Source of the DNA: Akebia trifoliata
Taxonomy: Eukaryota > Streptophyta > Magnoliopsida > Ranunculales > Lardizabalaceae
DNA length: 64,000 nt
Assembly: GCA_017979445.1 (NCBI GenBank)
Contig: CM030711.1
Coordinates: forward strand, 13,599,092-13,663,091
Direction: 5' to 3'
Shown: positions 33,104-43,852 of the stretch, piece after piece
How the letters are laid out: every line of letters begins with the position of its first letter
Position numbering within the stretch: the first letter of the stretch is position 1
The notes under the pieces: generated by a model
Told to the model about the DNA's origin: nothing
Seen by the model: only the letters and a program-made list of their open reading frames with translations
Databases searched by the model: none
Made by a program: the position numbers and the translations under genes

Positions 33104-33352
33104 CTAAAAAAAAAAAAAAAAAAAAAATTTTTTTTTTTGCTCATTTTGTTCCTAACGTCAGTCTTAACAACTTTTCTTCTTGAAGTTTTTTTTATTTTGA
33201 GTTTTAAAGCTTGAAAATGATCAAATGATTCACTATACTAGAAAACTCAGGGCCTACCACTTGTAATCGATCCCGCTCCAAACGAATTTTGCCCAACGCG
33301 GCTAACTATTGATCTCGGTCATAATCAAACTTGTCCTTCATCGAGTATACAC

Positions 33353-34330
33353 TTCAAAATGGGTCCATGACCCAGATCCATTCCGAACTGGGTCCACGAC
33401 CCAGATCCGTTTCCAACTGGGTCCACGACCTAGATCCAACCGAACTGGGTCCACGGCCCAGATCCGTTTCCAACTGGGTCCCCGACCCGGATCCATGTCC
33501 GACTGGGTCCCCAACCCAGATCCACTCCAACTGGGTCCATAACCCAGATCCATTTCAGTTGGGCACGACCCAGATCCACTTCAACTGGGTCCACGACCCA
33601 GATCCATGTCAACTGGGCACGACCCAGATCCAATCAAACTGGGTCCACGACCCAGATCCATTTCAGCTGGGCATGACCCAGATCCACTTCTACTGGGTCC
33701 ACGACCCAGATCCAATCCAACTGGGTTCACGACCCAGATCCACTTCAACTGGGTCTACGACCCAGATCCATATCAAACTGGGTCCACGACCCGGATCCAA
33801 TCAACTGGGTTCCCGACCCAGATCCATGTCCAACTGGGTCCACGACCCAGATCCATTTCAACTGGGTCCACGACCCAGATCCATGTCCAACTGGGTCCAC
33901 GACCCAGATCCATTTCAAACTGGGTCCACGACCCAGACCCATTTCAAACTGGTTCCCGACCCAGATCCATGTCAACTGGGTCCATGACTCAGATCCATTT
34001 CAAACTAGGTCCACGACCCAGACCCATTTCAAACTGGGTCTACGACCCAGATCCGTTTCCAACTGGGTCTACGACCCAGATCCAATCAACTGGGTTCCCG
34101 ACCCAGATCCATGTCCAACTGGGTCCACGACCCAGATCCATTTCAACTGGGTCCACGACCCAGATCTATGTCAAACTGGGTTTACGACCCAGATCCATTT
34201 CAACCGGGTCTCTGATCCAGACCCATCTCAATTGGGTCCACAACCCAGACCAACCTCAATTGGGTCCATGACCCATATCCATTTCGAATCGGGTCCACGA
34301 CCCATATCGAATCAAGTCCACGATCCATCT
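33353..34330 (+). repeat. Array B of element 2, about 35 units
   Basis: Units of 25-30 bp have the core CTGGGTC-CAC-GACCCAG and a spacer atccatttcaa. The core is a 7-bp inverted repeat with a 3-base loop. Open frames run across the array on both strands only because the repeat lacks stops; they encode repetitive peptides and are not genes. Confidence 0.92.
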
Positions 34331-34649
34331 ATGATCTAACAAAGATAACAACCGATCAATCAATTCAAATACATGCAACTTTCTCAAAAAAAAAAAAAAA
34401 AAAAAAAAAAAAGATTTCGGAAAGTACCAATTGCAGTCCTTGATCAAAGTCGGTGCCTAGAAAGATCTTACCCTGTTGATACGAGGGGGATAGACTACGT
34501 CTATTCAGGGAACAAGGTGATTTAAGAGTGCCATTGTGCGTCGCCTCTTCCTTGGAGATCGGCCTGGCCGACGATGATTTCATAGAACTGAATTGGAGGC
34601 TATCACAAACATGGGTTTTTCCAACTCGATTTATTTCAGAAACTACCAT

Positions 34650-35510
34650 TTTAAAATATTTTACCGACTCCGTGTCGATGCCAGCTCCGTGCTGATGAAA
34701 TTTCTCTTTCAAAATGATTTACCGACTCCGTGTCGATGCCAGCTCCGTGCTGAGGTAATTTCTTTTAAAATGTTTTACCGACTCCGTGTCGATGCCAGCT
34801 CCGTGCTGATGTAATTTCCTTTAAAAATGTTTTACCGACTCCGTGTCGATGCCAGCTCCGTGCTGATGTAATTTCCTTTAAAAATGTTTTACCGACTCCG
34901 TGTCGATGCCAGCTCCGTGCTGATGTAATTTCCTTTAAAAATGTTTTACCGACTCCGTGTCGATGCCAGCTCCGTGCTGATGTAATTTCTTTTTCAAAAT
35001 GTTTTACCGACTCCGTGTCGATGCCAGCTCCGTGCTGATGTAATTTCTTTTTCAAAATGTTTTACCGACTCCGTGTCGATGCCAGCTCCGTGCTGAGGTA
35101 ATTTCTTTTAAAATGTTTTACCGACTCCGTGTCGATGCCAGCTCCGTACTGATGTAATTTCTCTTTAAACTATTTTACCGACTCCGTGTCGATGCCAACT
35201 CCGTGCTGAAGTAATTTCTTTTTCAAAATGTTCTTCCGACTCCGGGTCGATGCCAGCTCCGTGCTGATGTAATTTCTTTTCAAACTGTTCCACCGACTCC
35301 GTGTTGATGCCAGCTCCGTGCTGATGTAATTTCTCTTCAAAATGTTCTTCCGACTCCGTGTCGATGCCAGCTCCGTGCTGATGTAATTTCTTTTCAACTG
35401 TTTTACCGACTCCGTGTCGATGCCAGCTCCGTGCTGATGACATTTCTTTCAAAATGCTTTACCGACTCCGTGTCGATGCCAGCTTCGTGCTGATGTAATT
35501 CTTTTTTCTC
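34650..35510 (+). repeat. Array C of element 2, 15 units of 56-58 bp
   Basis: Each unit reads accgactccgtgtcgatgcc, agctccgtgctgatg, then a T-rich linker ending aaaatgtttt. It contains CGAC-TCCGT-GTCG and CAGC-TCCGT-GCTG, two inverted repeats with an identical loop. The array ends 170 bp before the pol frame opens. An A30 run lies ahead of it at about 34387. Confidence 0.93.
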
Positions 35511-35682
35511 AAACAATCTAGCGCCACGCTGACGAACCACCAATCGAATCACCCAACAAATCACTTTCACATCTCATCCGCCCCCTCAGAGAAGGGGAGA
35601 CACTACACAATTGGGAAGAATTCCCTCTAACCCTTGAGGCTACCATAGCCTCAAAAAAAAAACGCCGTTAGGCAACATCAGT

Positions 35683-37743
35683 TTGCCCGAGGATCATAAC
35701 GAGCCCTCGTCCTCGGGTAAAGACTGTTTTAAGGGCTCCCTATCTTTACTAATGCATGATTGTTCTTCTTATTTCAGATGTCCGGAAAATAGCACTCAAA
35801 AATCAAAAAAATCAAAAAGTCTTCAAAAACCAAAAAAATCAAAAAGTCTACAAAAAACAAAAAAATCAAAAAGTTTTCAAAATCTCGAAAAAACAGATAT
35901 ATTCCAAAAACCAAAAAAAGAGTTTTCTCAAAATTTAAGGGATTTGTCTCAATCGAATGGACCTTTGGACAGAACAGAATATGAAAAGGACGAGTATGAC
36001 TTCGATCTTGAACTCGACTTCGATCTCATGGGAATTGAAGAAGAGCCTGAGGACGAACTGGAATACCCTCCTAAAGAAATCAAGGACCTGTTAGAACGAC
36101 ATGAAAAAAGTGTTCAGCCAAACATTGAGGATACAGACTCAGTTAACTTTGGCACTGAAGATGACCCACGTGTTGTGAAAATCGGAGCCTTATTAACCCC
36201 TCAGCAAAAAGAAGAAATGATTGAGCTATTGCGTAATTATCAAGACATCTTCGCCTGGTCCTACAAAGATATGCCTGGGTTAGACACAGATCTCGTTGTT
36301 CACAAACTGCCAATCGCTCCTGGGAGCAAGCCGATCAAGCAAAAATTGAGAAGACTCAAGCCAGAATGGACACTCAAAGTCAAGGACGAAGTGATGAAAC
36401 AGTTTCAAGCAGGATTTCTCGCAGTCTCCACGTACCCCGAATGGCTAGCCAATGTCGTTCCGGTACCAAAGAAGGATGGGAAAGTAAGAATGTGTGTCGA
36501 CTATCGGGATCTGAACAGAGCCAGCCCTAAGGATGATTTTCCACTACCTCACATCGACACTCTAGTCGATAGTACAGCAGGGCATGGTATGTTCTCATTC
36601 ATGGACGGGTTCTCCGGGTACAATCAGATAAAAATGGCAGAGGAAGACCAAGAAAAGACAGCATTCATTACACCCTGGGGCACTTTTCATTACAAAGTCA
36701 TGCCGTTTGGGCTTAAAAACGCAGGGGCAACCTATCAACGTGCAATGACGGCTTTATTCCACGACATGATCCATAAAGAAATGGAAGTCTACGTAGATGA
36801 TATGATCGCTAAATCGGGCATAAAAGAAGACCATCTTGTAAATCTGAAAAAGCTGTTCGACAGGCTAAGGAAATACAGCTTAAGGCTCAATCCAGCAAAG
36901 TGTGTCTTCGGGGTAACATCAGGCAAACTATTGGGCTTCATTGTTAGTAGAAGAGGCATTGAGATAGATCCAGCAAAGACCAAGTACATTCTTGAAATGA
37001 AAGCACCGGTATCAAAAAAGGATGTCCGAGCATTTCTGGGTAGAATACAATATATCAGCAGATTCATCGCACAACTCACGCCTATCTGTGAACCAGTATT
37101 TAAGCTGCTCAGAAAAGATATGCCAAAAGCATGGAACCAGGATTGCCAAGAAGCCTTCGACAAGATAAAAAAATATCTGCTCAATCCACCAGTTTTGGTT
37201 CCTCCTACGCCAGGACGACCCTTACTGATGTACATCTCGGTGCAAGAAACGTCTATGGGCTGTGTACTGGGGCAACACGATGAGTCAGGTAGAAAAGAGC
37301 AAGTCATTTACTATCTCAGCAAGAAATTTACTGATTATGAGGCGAAGTATTCGGCACTTGAAAAGACTTGCTGCGCATTGGTATGGGCATCTCAACGACT
37401 ACGACACTACCTCCTCAGCTACTCGACTATGCTCATTGCTCGAATGGACCCGCTCAAGTATCTCTTCGAGAAGCCAGCGTTAACGAGTCGTACTGCAAAA
37501 TGGCAATTACTGTTATCTGAGTTTGACATCACCTATATCACTCAAAAGGCCATCAAAGGGCAAGCCATCGCCGACCATTTAGCCGAGCACCCATTGACTG
37601 ATTATGAACCATTGAAGACAAACTTTCCTGACGAAGCCATATTGCTCACTGAGATTGAAGACGATGATGAAGAACCGGGCTGGAAAATGTACTTTGACGG
37701 GGTAGCAAACCAGATGGGTCCCACGTGCCAATTGCAATCAGAC
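35683..37743 (+). CDS. Pol part 1: reverse transcriptase and RNase H
   Basis: This copies element RNA into DNA. The frame is open from 35638; TTG at 35683 is not a start, and the first in-frame ATG is at 35752. The N-terminal 90 residues are Lys/Ser/Gln-rich with repeated KSKSLQKPK units. An acidic segment follows, then RT (about residues 215-400): KLRRLKPEW, the VRMCVDYRDLN block, FPLPHIDTL, the VMPFGLKNAGATYQ block and the catalytic YVDDM at about 369-373. The gypsy RNase H follows (PLLMYISVQETSMGCVLGQ…YYLSKKFTDYEAKYS); its first Asp position is changed (VQET), consistent with the known degeneration of this domain in Tat elements. The frame runs out at MYFDGVANQMG, the start of the second RNase H. 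No protease precedes RT, which is unusual. Confidence 0.88.
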
Positions 37744-39380
37744 TAAAGTTCCAATGTTCTAACAACGAGGCTGAATACGAAGCGTGCATAGCAGGGTTAA
37801 AGGCAGCACTGGATCTCGAGGTAGATGAGATCGATGTTTTCGGAGATTCAAGCTTAGTGGTCTATCAGACGACTGGAGAATGGAAGACCCGAGAGCAAAG
37901 ATTGATCCCTTACCATGAGTATCTAGAGGAACTAAGCTCACGCTTCGATAGAATCTCATTCACTTATATGCCGAGAGCCAAGAATCAATTTGCTGATGCA
38001 CTAGCAACGCTCGCTTCCATGATCAGTATCTCAGAGGACTTAGTCATTGACCCTATTGAGATTGGACTTCAAGACGAGCCAGCTTACTGCCTACCTGTCG
38101 AAGTTGAAGAATCTGAAGAAAAGCCTTGGTACTCAGACATCAAAGCCTATCTCGAAGACCGAACTCTCCCATCAGACGCAACGTCAAATGATCGAAGGAC
38201 TATCCAGAAGCTAGCAGGCCAATTCTTCATGAGCAATGGCATTATGTACAAGAAATCACATCATGAAGTATTACTCCGATGTGTGGCAGAAATAGAAGCA
38301 AAACGACTGATCGAAACAATGCATGGTGGAGTCTGCGGACCTCACATGAATGGTCACATGCTTGCTAAAAAGATCATGAGAATGGGATATTACTGGACAA
38401 CAATGGAAAGTGATTGTTATCAACACGTCCGTAAATGCCATCTTTGCCAGATCTATGCCAATAAGATCAACGCGCCACCATCAGAATTGCACAACATGAC
38501 TACTCCCTGGCCCTTCTCACTCTGGGGCATGGACGTTATTGGACAGATTTTGCCAAAAGCTTCAAATGGGCACCGCTTCATCCTAGTCGCTATCGATTAC
38601 TTTACGAAATGGGTAGAAGCAGCTTCTTATGCCAATGTCACAAAGAGCAGTGTTATGAAGTTTTTCAAGAACAATATTATCTGCAGATACGGACTTCCTA
38701 GTGGGTTGGTAACCGACAACGCCAAGAACTTCAAAAACAAGGACATGATCAAGATGTGCGAGGACTTTCAGATCACTCATCACAACTCTGTCCCTTACAG
38801 GCCCAAAATGAATGGAGCAGTTGAGGCTGCCAACAAAAACATCAAAAGAATCATCGAGAAAATGGCAGTCACCTACAAAGATTGGCACGACATGTTGCCT
38901 TTCGCCCTTCACGCTTATCGGACTTCATTTCGAACCTCAACTGGGGCAACTCCGTACTCATTGGTGTATGGAATGGAAGCAGTCTTACCCGTCGAGGTTG
39001 AGATTCCCTCCCTCCGGATCTTAAAAGAAGCAGAGTTGGATGAAACAGAATGGGTTCAAGCTCGATTTGATCAATTAAATCTAATTGAAGAGAAGCGTCT
39101 CGCAGCTATCTGTCATGGTCAAATTTACCAACGGCGAATTGCACGGGCTTACAACAAGAAAGTCAAACCTCGGAATTTCTCACCAGGAGACCTTGTCTTG
39201 AAAAAGATCTTACCAATACAAGAAGATGCTAGGGGAAAATTCAGACCAAATTATGAGGGACCATTCATTGTGCAGAAGGTGATGACGGGAGGAGCTTTGA
39301 TCCTTACAGAAATGGACGGTCAAGTCTTCCTCAGCCAATCAATGCTGACACCGTTAAAAAGTACTACGCTTGAGATCTGA
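37725..39380 (+). CDS. Pol part 2: archaeal-type RNase H and integrase
   Basis: This continues pol in another frame. It opens at a GTG codon, so it is a continuation rather than a separate gene. Residues 1-125 are the rest of the second RNase H: SNNEAEYEACIAGLKAALDL, VFGDSSLVV with a catalytic Asp, and NQFADALATLAS. Integrase follows. The zinc-binding region HGGVCGPHMNGH…CHLCQ is intact. The core has SLWGMDVIGQ, VTDNAKNF and NGAVEAANKN, giving the D, D and E catalytic residues. The C-terminal domain has FSPGDLVLKK and GPFIVQKV, and no chromodomain is present. A short deletion between QMG (37715) and the CACGTGCCAATT text shifts the frame and removes part of the RNase H core. Confidence 0.88.
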   Translation: MPIAIRLKFQCSNNEAEYEACIAGLKAALDLEVDEIDVFGDSSLVVYQTTGEWKTREQRLIPYHEYLEELSSRFDRISFTYMPRAKNQFADALATLASMISISEDLVIDPIEIGLQDEPAYCLPVEVEESEEKPWYSDIKAYLEDRTLPSDATSNDRRTIQKLAGQFFMSNGIMYKKSHHEVLLRCVAEIEAKRLIETMHGGVCGPHMNGHMLAKKIMRMGYYWTTMESDCYQHVRKCHLCQIYANKINAPPSELHNMTTPWPFSLWGMDVIGQILPKASNGHRFILVAIDYFTKWVEAASYANVTKSSVMKFFKNNIICRYGLPSGLVTDNAKNFKNKDMIKMCEDFQITHHNSVPYRPKMNGAVEAANKNIKRIIEKMAVTYKDWHDMLPFALHAYRTSFRTSTGATPYSLVYGMEAVLPVEVEIPSLRILKEAELDETEWVQARFDQLNLIEEKRLAAICHGQIYQRRIARAYNKKVKPRNFSPGDLVLKKILPIQEDARGKFRPNYEGPFIVQKVMTGGALILTEMDGQVFLSQSMLTPLKSTTLEI

Positions 39381-40802
39381 CCCTGAGATGACGAAAGGCC
39401 ATCTTTGCTATCCCAAACAAACTATCTAACCCTAGTCAAACCCCTTTGAGCCATCACATTCATTTCTTAACCCAAGACCGGGGCAAGTCAACGTTACAAA
39501 AAAAAAAAAAAAAAAAAGAGGCAAAAGAAAAAAAAAAAAAAAAAAAAAATCCAAAATGTCAAAAGCATCAAAATACTCCTGGCCCGCATGAGGATAAACT
39601 GTGAACGGCTAAAATACAAAAAAATTCAAAAATCCAAAAAACTCGGACACTTGATCTGAGCTCGACCCAAATCTCCAGTAAACAAGTTCGAGAGACGCTG
39701 GGAGGAGACATAGATCACCTTTTCGAAACAAAAATAGACGAACCCCAAGTCTAACCCACTCTAGACGCAACTACCTTAACCTTTTTGTACCTTTCCACTA
39801 CACTCAGCCTTAGCCAACACTTCGTCCCATTAAAAGACCTTTCGGATCAGGGAATGTTCTAAGGCATCATAATGGCGGTGGCAGCACCAATGATCTGGCA
39901 GCTTGATCCGGACCTCAAGTCTTATTAGTCGTTGGAAGACGCAAGAGGGGAGTCCAGGTCGGAAATTCGAAAAAAAAAGAGTACTCGAAGTGTAGAGTAG
40001 CCGATCTTGCGGCTCAACTTGAGTTGCCGAACCACGAATAGTCGTCAGCAAACTCGAGAGGGGAATCTAGATCTGTTACTCAAGAAAGAGTGCCACTACA
40101 AGAGTAGAGTCGCCGATCTCGCAGCTCAACTTGAGTCACCAAGCCACAAAGACACAGAGGCTCCCACAAGATCTGTAATGAAAAAATCCAAAAAAATACA
40201 AGCACAGTCTGAAAGGGCATAGTGAAAATCCGAAAGGGCGCTATGAGTAAAAAAATCAGACTATGGCAAGATCAAAGCCACCGGCACGATGAAAACCCAA
40301 AAAGGCATCGATGCGCAAAAATGTGGAAACCGGGTCTGGTGAAAACCGTAACTGGCACCAGGGGCAATAAAGAAAAAAAAAACAAAAAAAAACAAAAAAA
40401 ACAAAAAAAAAACTCCTGGCCCGCATGAGTATAAACTGTGAACGGCGAAAATTTCCCAAAATCCCAAGTCCCATGCTCAATCGATATTCACCCAGTACTG
40501 GGGCACTGGGGATGACTCTAAGAAGAACCTGAGAACTGCTGACATCTATATCCTCAGTAGTTGGCAAAAACACCAATATCATCGAGATAACAAGAGTTTT
40601 TCGAAAATCTTCATATTTTGGATCTACAATATCTATTCGACAAAGATAAATTACCAAAAATTCAAATGTTTTCAAAACTACTATTTTGGCCGATGATGAA
40701 AAATCTAGGACTTATTCAAACATCATGTTTTCAAAGCAATAGATACACCTGAGGCCAAGTAAGTAAAAAACCTATTTTCCTTCAATTTCAAAAAGTTTTA
40801 CA
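39381..40802 (+). other. 3' non-coding region of element 2
   Basis: It contains A-rich runs (39497-39549, 40372-40412). Two copies of a 40-bp block (ctcctggcccgcatgag, then ataaactgtgaacggc) lie at about 39577 and 40411. An 85-bp block containing gtagagt(a/c)gccgatct is repeated at about 39950 and 40040. The repetition suggests a structural or cis-acting RNA region. No sense coding region is present. Confidence 0.6.
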
Positions 40803-41462
40803 TTACATTTTGTAAACACAAAAACAAAGAAAAACAAAAAAAAAAAAAAAAAATGGTGCCAATCGCACATCTCGTTGAGAAATGAAGAAGGAATCGAGTC
40901 TCCCTTCTAAGGCGCGAATGCGGGCAGCTTGTCCCATCATTACCACCTCAGCGTCGGAAGCATCACGACTCACCAGGTAGGATGCAAAGGCATCAAAACA
41001 GGGACCTTGAGCAAGCTTCTCCCGGGGATCATCAACCTCCGCCCTCAGGATAGAAGACCCTTCATTTTTCAAAAACTCGAGTCGAGCTATCTGGTTCTTC
41101 AGATCATTCTCAGAACGTAGCCAAATCTTCTCAATCCGCTTATGAGACACCTTCATCTCCACTAGTCGATCACGGTGGTTAAAAGAACGAGAACCAGAAG
41201 ATGTCCCTTGAACCAAAGGCGTGGCACAAGTTCTCTCAGCAATCTGTTGTTGCATCCAAAGTTGGTAGTTCTGAAAAGAATAATCAGGAAATACAGGATG
41301 ATCAAGAGTCACCACGCTCTTCCAAGCTTTCTCTAACCGATTACGTAATTGCCATGAGGGGGGAGAAGAAGATGAAGAGAAGGAAACGAATCGAAATAGC
41401 CAAGAGAAACATTTGGCGCGACGTTTTGAATATAAAAATGTTCTGGTCCGTGCATGAAGCAC
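40803..41462 (-). CDS. Antisense ORF between integrase and 3' LTR
   Basis: An open frame of 219 codons on the strand opposite to pol. The first ATG is at 41255, giving about 150 aa; upstream coding might need splicing or a non-ATG start. Visible: LRNRLEKAWKSVVTLDHPVF, MQQQIAERTCATPLVQG, a charged probably helical middle (RIEKIWLRSENDLKNQIARL), AEVVMMGQAARIRALEGRLD, and a hydrophobic Phe-rich end encoded by an A-rich run. I recognise no enzyme. Some Tat-lineage elements (Grande and relatives) are known to carry an antisense gene at this exact position, which is the best explanation. It overlaps the first A-type hairpin at its 5' edge. It is preserved without stops although gag was lost. Confidence 0.6.
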   Translation of the reverse strand: MLHARTRTFLYSKRRAKCFSWLFRFVSFSSSSSPPSWQLRNRLEKAWKSVVTLDHPVFPDYSFQNYQLWMQQQIAERTCATPLVQGTSSGSRSFNHRDRLVEMKVSHKRIEKIWLRSENDLKNQIARLEFLKNEGSSILRAEVDDPREKLAQGPCFDAFASYLVSRDASDAEVVMMGQAARIRALEGRLDSFFISQRDVRLAPFFFFFFVFLCFCVYKM

Positions 41463-41544
41463 GGACTGAATTAAGTTCGCGAAGTCCGTGCTTCATGCAC
41501 GGACCGAAAAAAGGTTTAAACAGTCCGTGCTTCAAGAACGGACC
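41445..41544 (+). repeat. Array A', three palindromic units near the 3' end
   Basis: Three GGTCCGTGC…GCACGGAC-type units lie at about 41445, 41483 and 41522, the same motif as array A in the leader. The family motif therefore occurs near both ends of the element. An AAAAATAAAA-rich tract follows (41548-41712). Confidence 0.85.
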
Positions 41545-41994
41545 ACCAAAGAAAAAAAATAAAAATAAAAATAAAAAAATAATAAAAAATAAAAAATAAA
41601 AATAAAAAAAAATAAAAAAATAAAAAATAAAAAATAAAAAATAAATAAAAATAATAAAAAAATCAAAAATCAAAAAATCATCAAAAAATCAAAAAAATCA
41701 AAAAAATCAAAATGGTATTCTTGCAAAAGCCAAAATCAATTGTTTAAAGACTCGTTTGGAAATACCTAAGTCAAAGTTTTTCTCAAATCATCACAAATCC
41801 AAGACCTCACACGAGCTCCGCGCCACGAGGTCAAGGAAATCAATCAGCACCCTGTCAGACCCCGTGCTTGGGTAGCCATCTCTTATCCATCGAATCAAAT
41901 CGGTGTTTTCAAAAACTTGTCTAAGCAAAAACCTCGGACCCGCACAAATCAGGGTTTCGTCTATTCTTTGCAGTTCTTTGCACGCAACTCCTGC

Positions 41995-42007
41995 AAAGAG
42001 GGGCAGC
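41995..42007 (+). other. Polypurine tract of element 2
   Basis: aaagaggggcagc directly precedes the TGTAGAC start of the 3' LTR, the position for plus-strand priming. Confidence 0.7.
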
Positions 42008-43847
42008 TGTAGACACCCGAATTTGAGCGGGCCCTCGACGTAAGATGCCCCCAAAAATCGAAAATTGGAATGGGCCCTGAAACCCAAACCTACACAAAAC
42101 CCATTGCATTTTCCATTAATAAACGTTCGAGGCCATTTACGTAGCCCATGGACCCGCACACCTCACCACTCTCATATATCCTTAAAATCAACCCAAACTA
42201 TTTTCCTAAACACCAATTCAACGTTAAACCCAACCCAATCCATTATTAAGCCCACAACCCTACCCAATCCATTATCTAAGCCACACCCTACCCAATCCAT
42301 TATCTAAGTCCACAACCCTACCCAATCCATCACTAAAGCCCAAAGCCCAATCCACTACCCAAACCCAACCCAACCTATCAATTCATCAAACCAATCACCA
42401 AGAGATGACACATGTCATCATCCCCTTCCCCCTCCCTCATCTAATCAACTCAACCATAACCCTACCTAACCTAACCTATTCCCCATCCTCTCATCATCAC
42501 CAACCATAACTCAACCCATAACCCTACCCTAACCTAACCATTTCCCCATCCTCTCATCATCAACACCCATAACTCAACCCATAACCCTACCCTAACCTAA
42601 CCTATTCCCCACCTCTCATCATCAACAACCCACAACTCAACCCATACCCTATACACCCTAACCTATCCCTCATTCTTAACCACCCACATCACAACCCATA
42701 CCTATCCATCACTTCCCTTAAACACTCCCATAAAATCACCTCAACTCATACCTCCCATACTCTTCTCTCTAATCATCTAACCACCATCACCAATCAACTA
42801 ATCTCTCCATCCCTCCATTTGCCACATGTCATCATCCCTTCAATCCTCTCAAAATCAAACCAATCACCACTCATCTCTCCAAATCAAACACCATACTCCT
42901 TTAACCATCTCAACACTCCTTCTCCAAACAACTCCCTACACCACCACTCCTCCCATCAACCATCACTCATCTCACCCCACCAAAACACTCTACCCAAATG
43001 GATTTGGGTAAGATCCAAACCATTTGGGTTAAAACATAACCCATTTCCATCATTACAAAAATACCCTCATTTTCATCTCAAATTTCATACCCTTCTCCTC
43101 TCAAACCCATGCCATTAGCCACTACTCTCACTTCACCCCATTATACCCCTAAAATACATCCCAACTTCTATAAAAACCCCTCCATTCTCTTCCTACACTA
43201 ACTAATGAAAATTTAAGAAAAATCCTCCAAAAACTACAACCCTCTACTCTACTCTACTCTACTCTCAATACCTCACTCTCAACTCAACTCAATCTTCTAC
43301 AACTTCAAGCAAGTCCAAGTCAACTCAAAAGAAGAAGATCAGAAAAGCTTTGAAGATCAAGATTGGGACAAGGTGGGTTTGAAAAAGGATCATCCCCTTC
43401 TAACCCCCCACTTCCACTCTCCCCTCTCCTACACCTTGCACACACCCCAATGATTTGAGTCCTTCAAGGGCCCCTTTTTCAATAAGGGTGCCCTCAATGG
43501 ACTAAATCAATATCAAAGCCCCTCACACTTGAGGGTACACATCAAATTATTTTTCATTTATTTTTCTTTATTTAAAAATGACCGAATCCGAGGTTACCAC
43601 ATTATGTGGGTGGAGTAGAGTGCCTAACACCTTCCCTACTCCATAAATGGACCCCCTTACCTTGAATCAAGGTTGGACCAAATATGCTCTATCCATATGT
43701 GAGTCATCAAATGTCTAAATGACATGTTTTTCAAAAAATACAAATTCGGGTGACCATTCACACCCAATTCCGCATTTGAATGGTGGCGACTCCAAAACAC
43801 CCCAAAGTGGAGGGATGTTTCAAAACATTGAAAATCCCGTGTCCACA
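42008..43847 (+). repeat. 3' LTR of element 2 (1840 bp)
   Basis: It has the same TGTAGACACCC…GTGTCCACA ends as the 5' LTR. Differences are mostly single-base gains or losses in short A or C runs of the C-rich part (42200-42730), with few substitutions. The minisatellite is present in an irregular form. Confidence 0.93.
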
Positions 43848-43852
43848 ACGTG

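Larger units (their letters stand above)
30158..43847 (+). mobile_element. Tat/Ogre-like gypsy element 2 with both LTRs
   Basis: A 13.7-kb insertion flanked by the perfect 5-bp TSD acgtg (30153-30157, 43848-43852). Order: 5' LTR, primer-binding site, leader with arrays A, B and C, pol (RT, RNase H, second RNase H, integrase), a 2.6-kb 3' region with an antisense ORF and more A-type hairpins, purine tract, 3' LTR. Integrase lies after RT and RNase H, which makes it Ty3/gypsy. The second RNase H and the antisense ORF fit the Tat lineage. Gag and protease are absent: pol follows array C directly. With a small deletion in the second RNase H as well, it is non-autonomous. Its LTRs are nearly identical apart from small indels, so it is younger than element 1. 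Confidence 0.93.

Noticed and set aside
33309..34271. Long open frames over array B on both strands
   Set aside because: They arise because a stop-free short unit is repeated. The peptides are pure repeat translations with no domain.
34650..35510. Array C looks superficially like a CRISPR array
   Set aside because: The whole 57-bp unit repeats, including the part that would be spacer, and the context is a plant LTR retrotransposon.
36789..37307. 172-codon open frame on the minus strand of pol
   Set aside because: It is a shadow of the RT/RNase H coding frame and has no recognisable domain.
40222..40428. Lys-rich frame 68 codons long in the element 2 3' region
   Set aside because: It is created by A-rich tracts and not supported by any motif.
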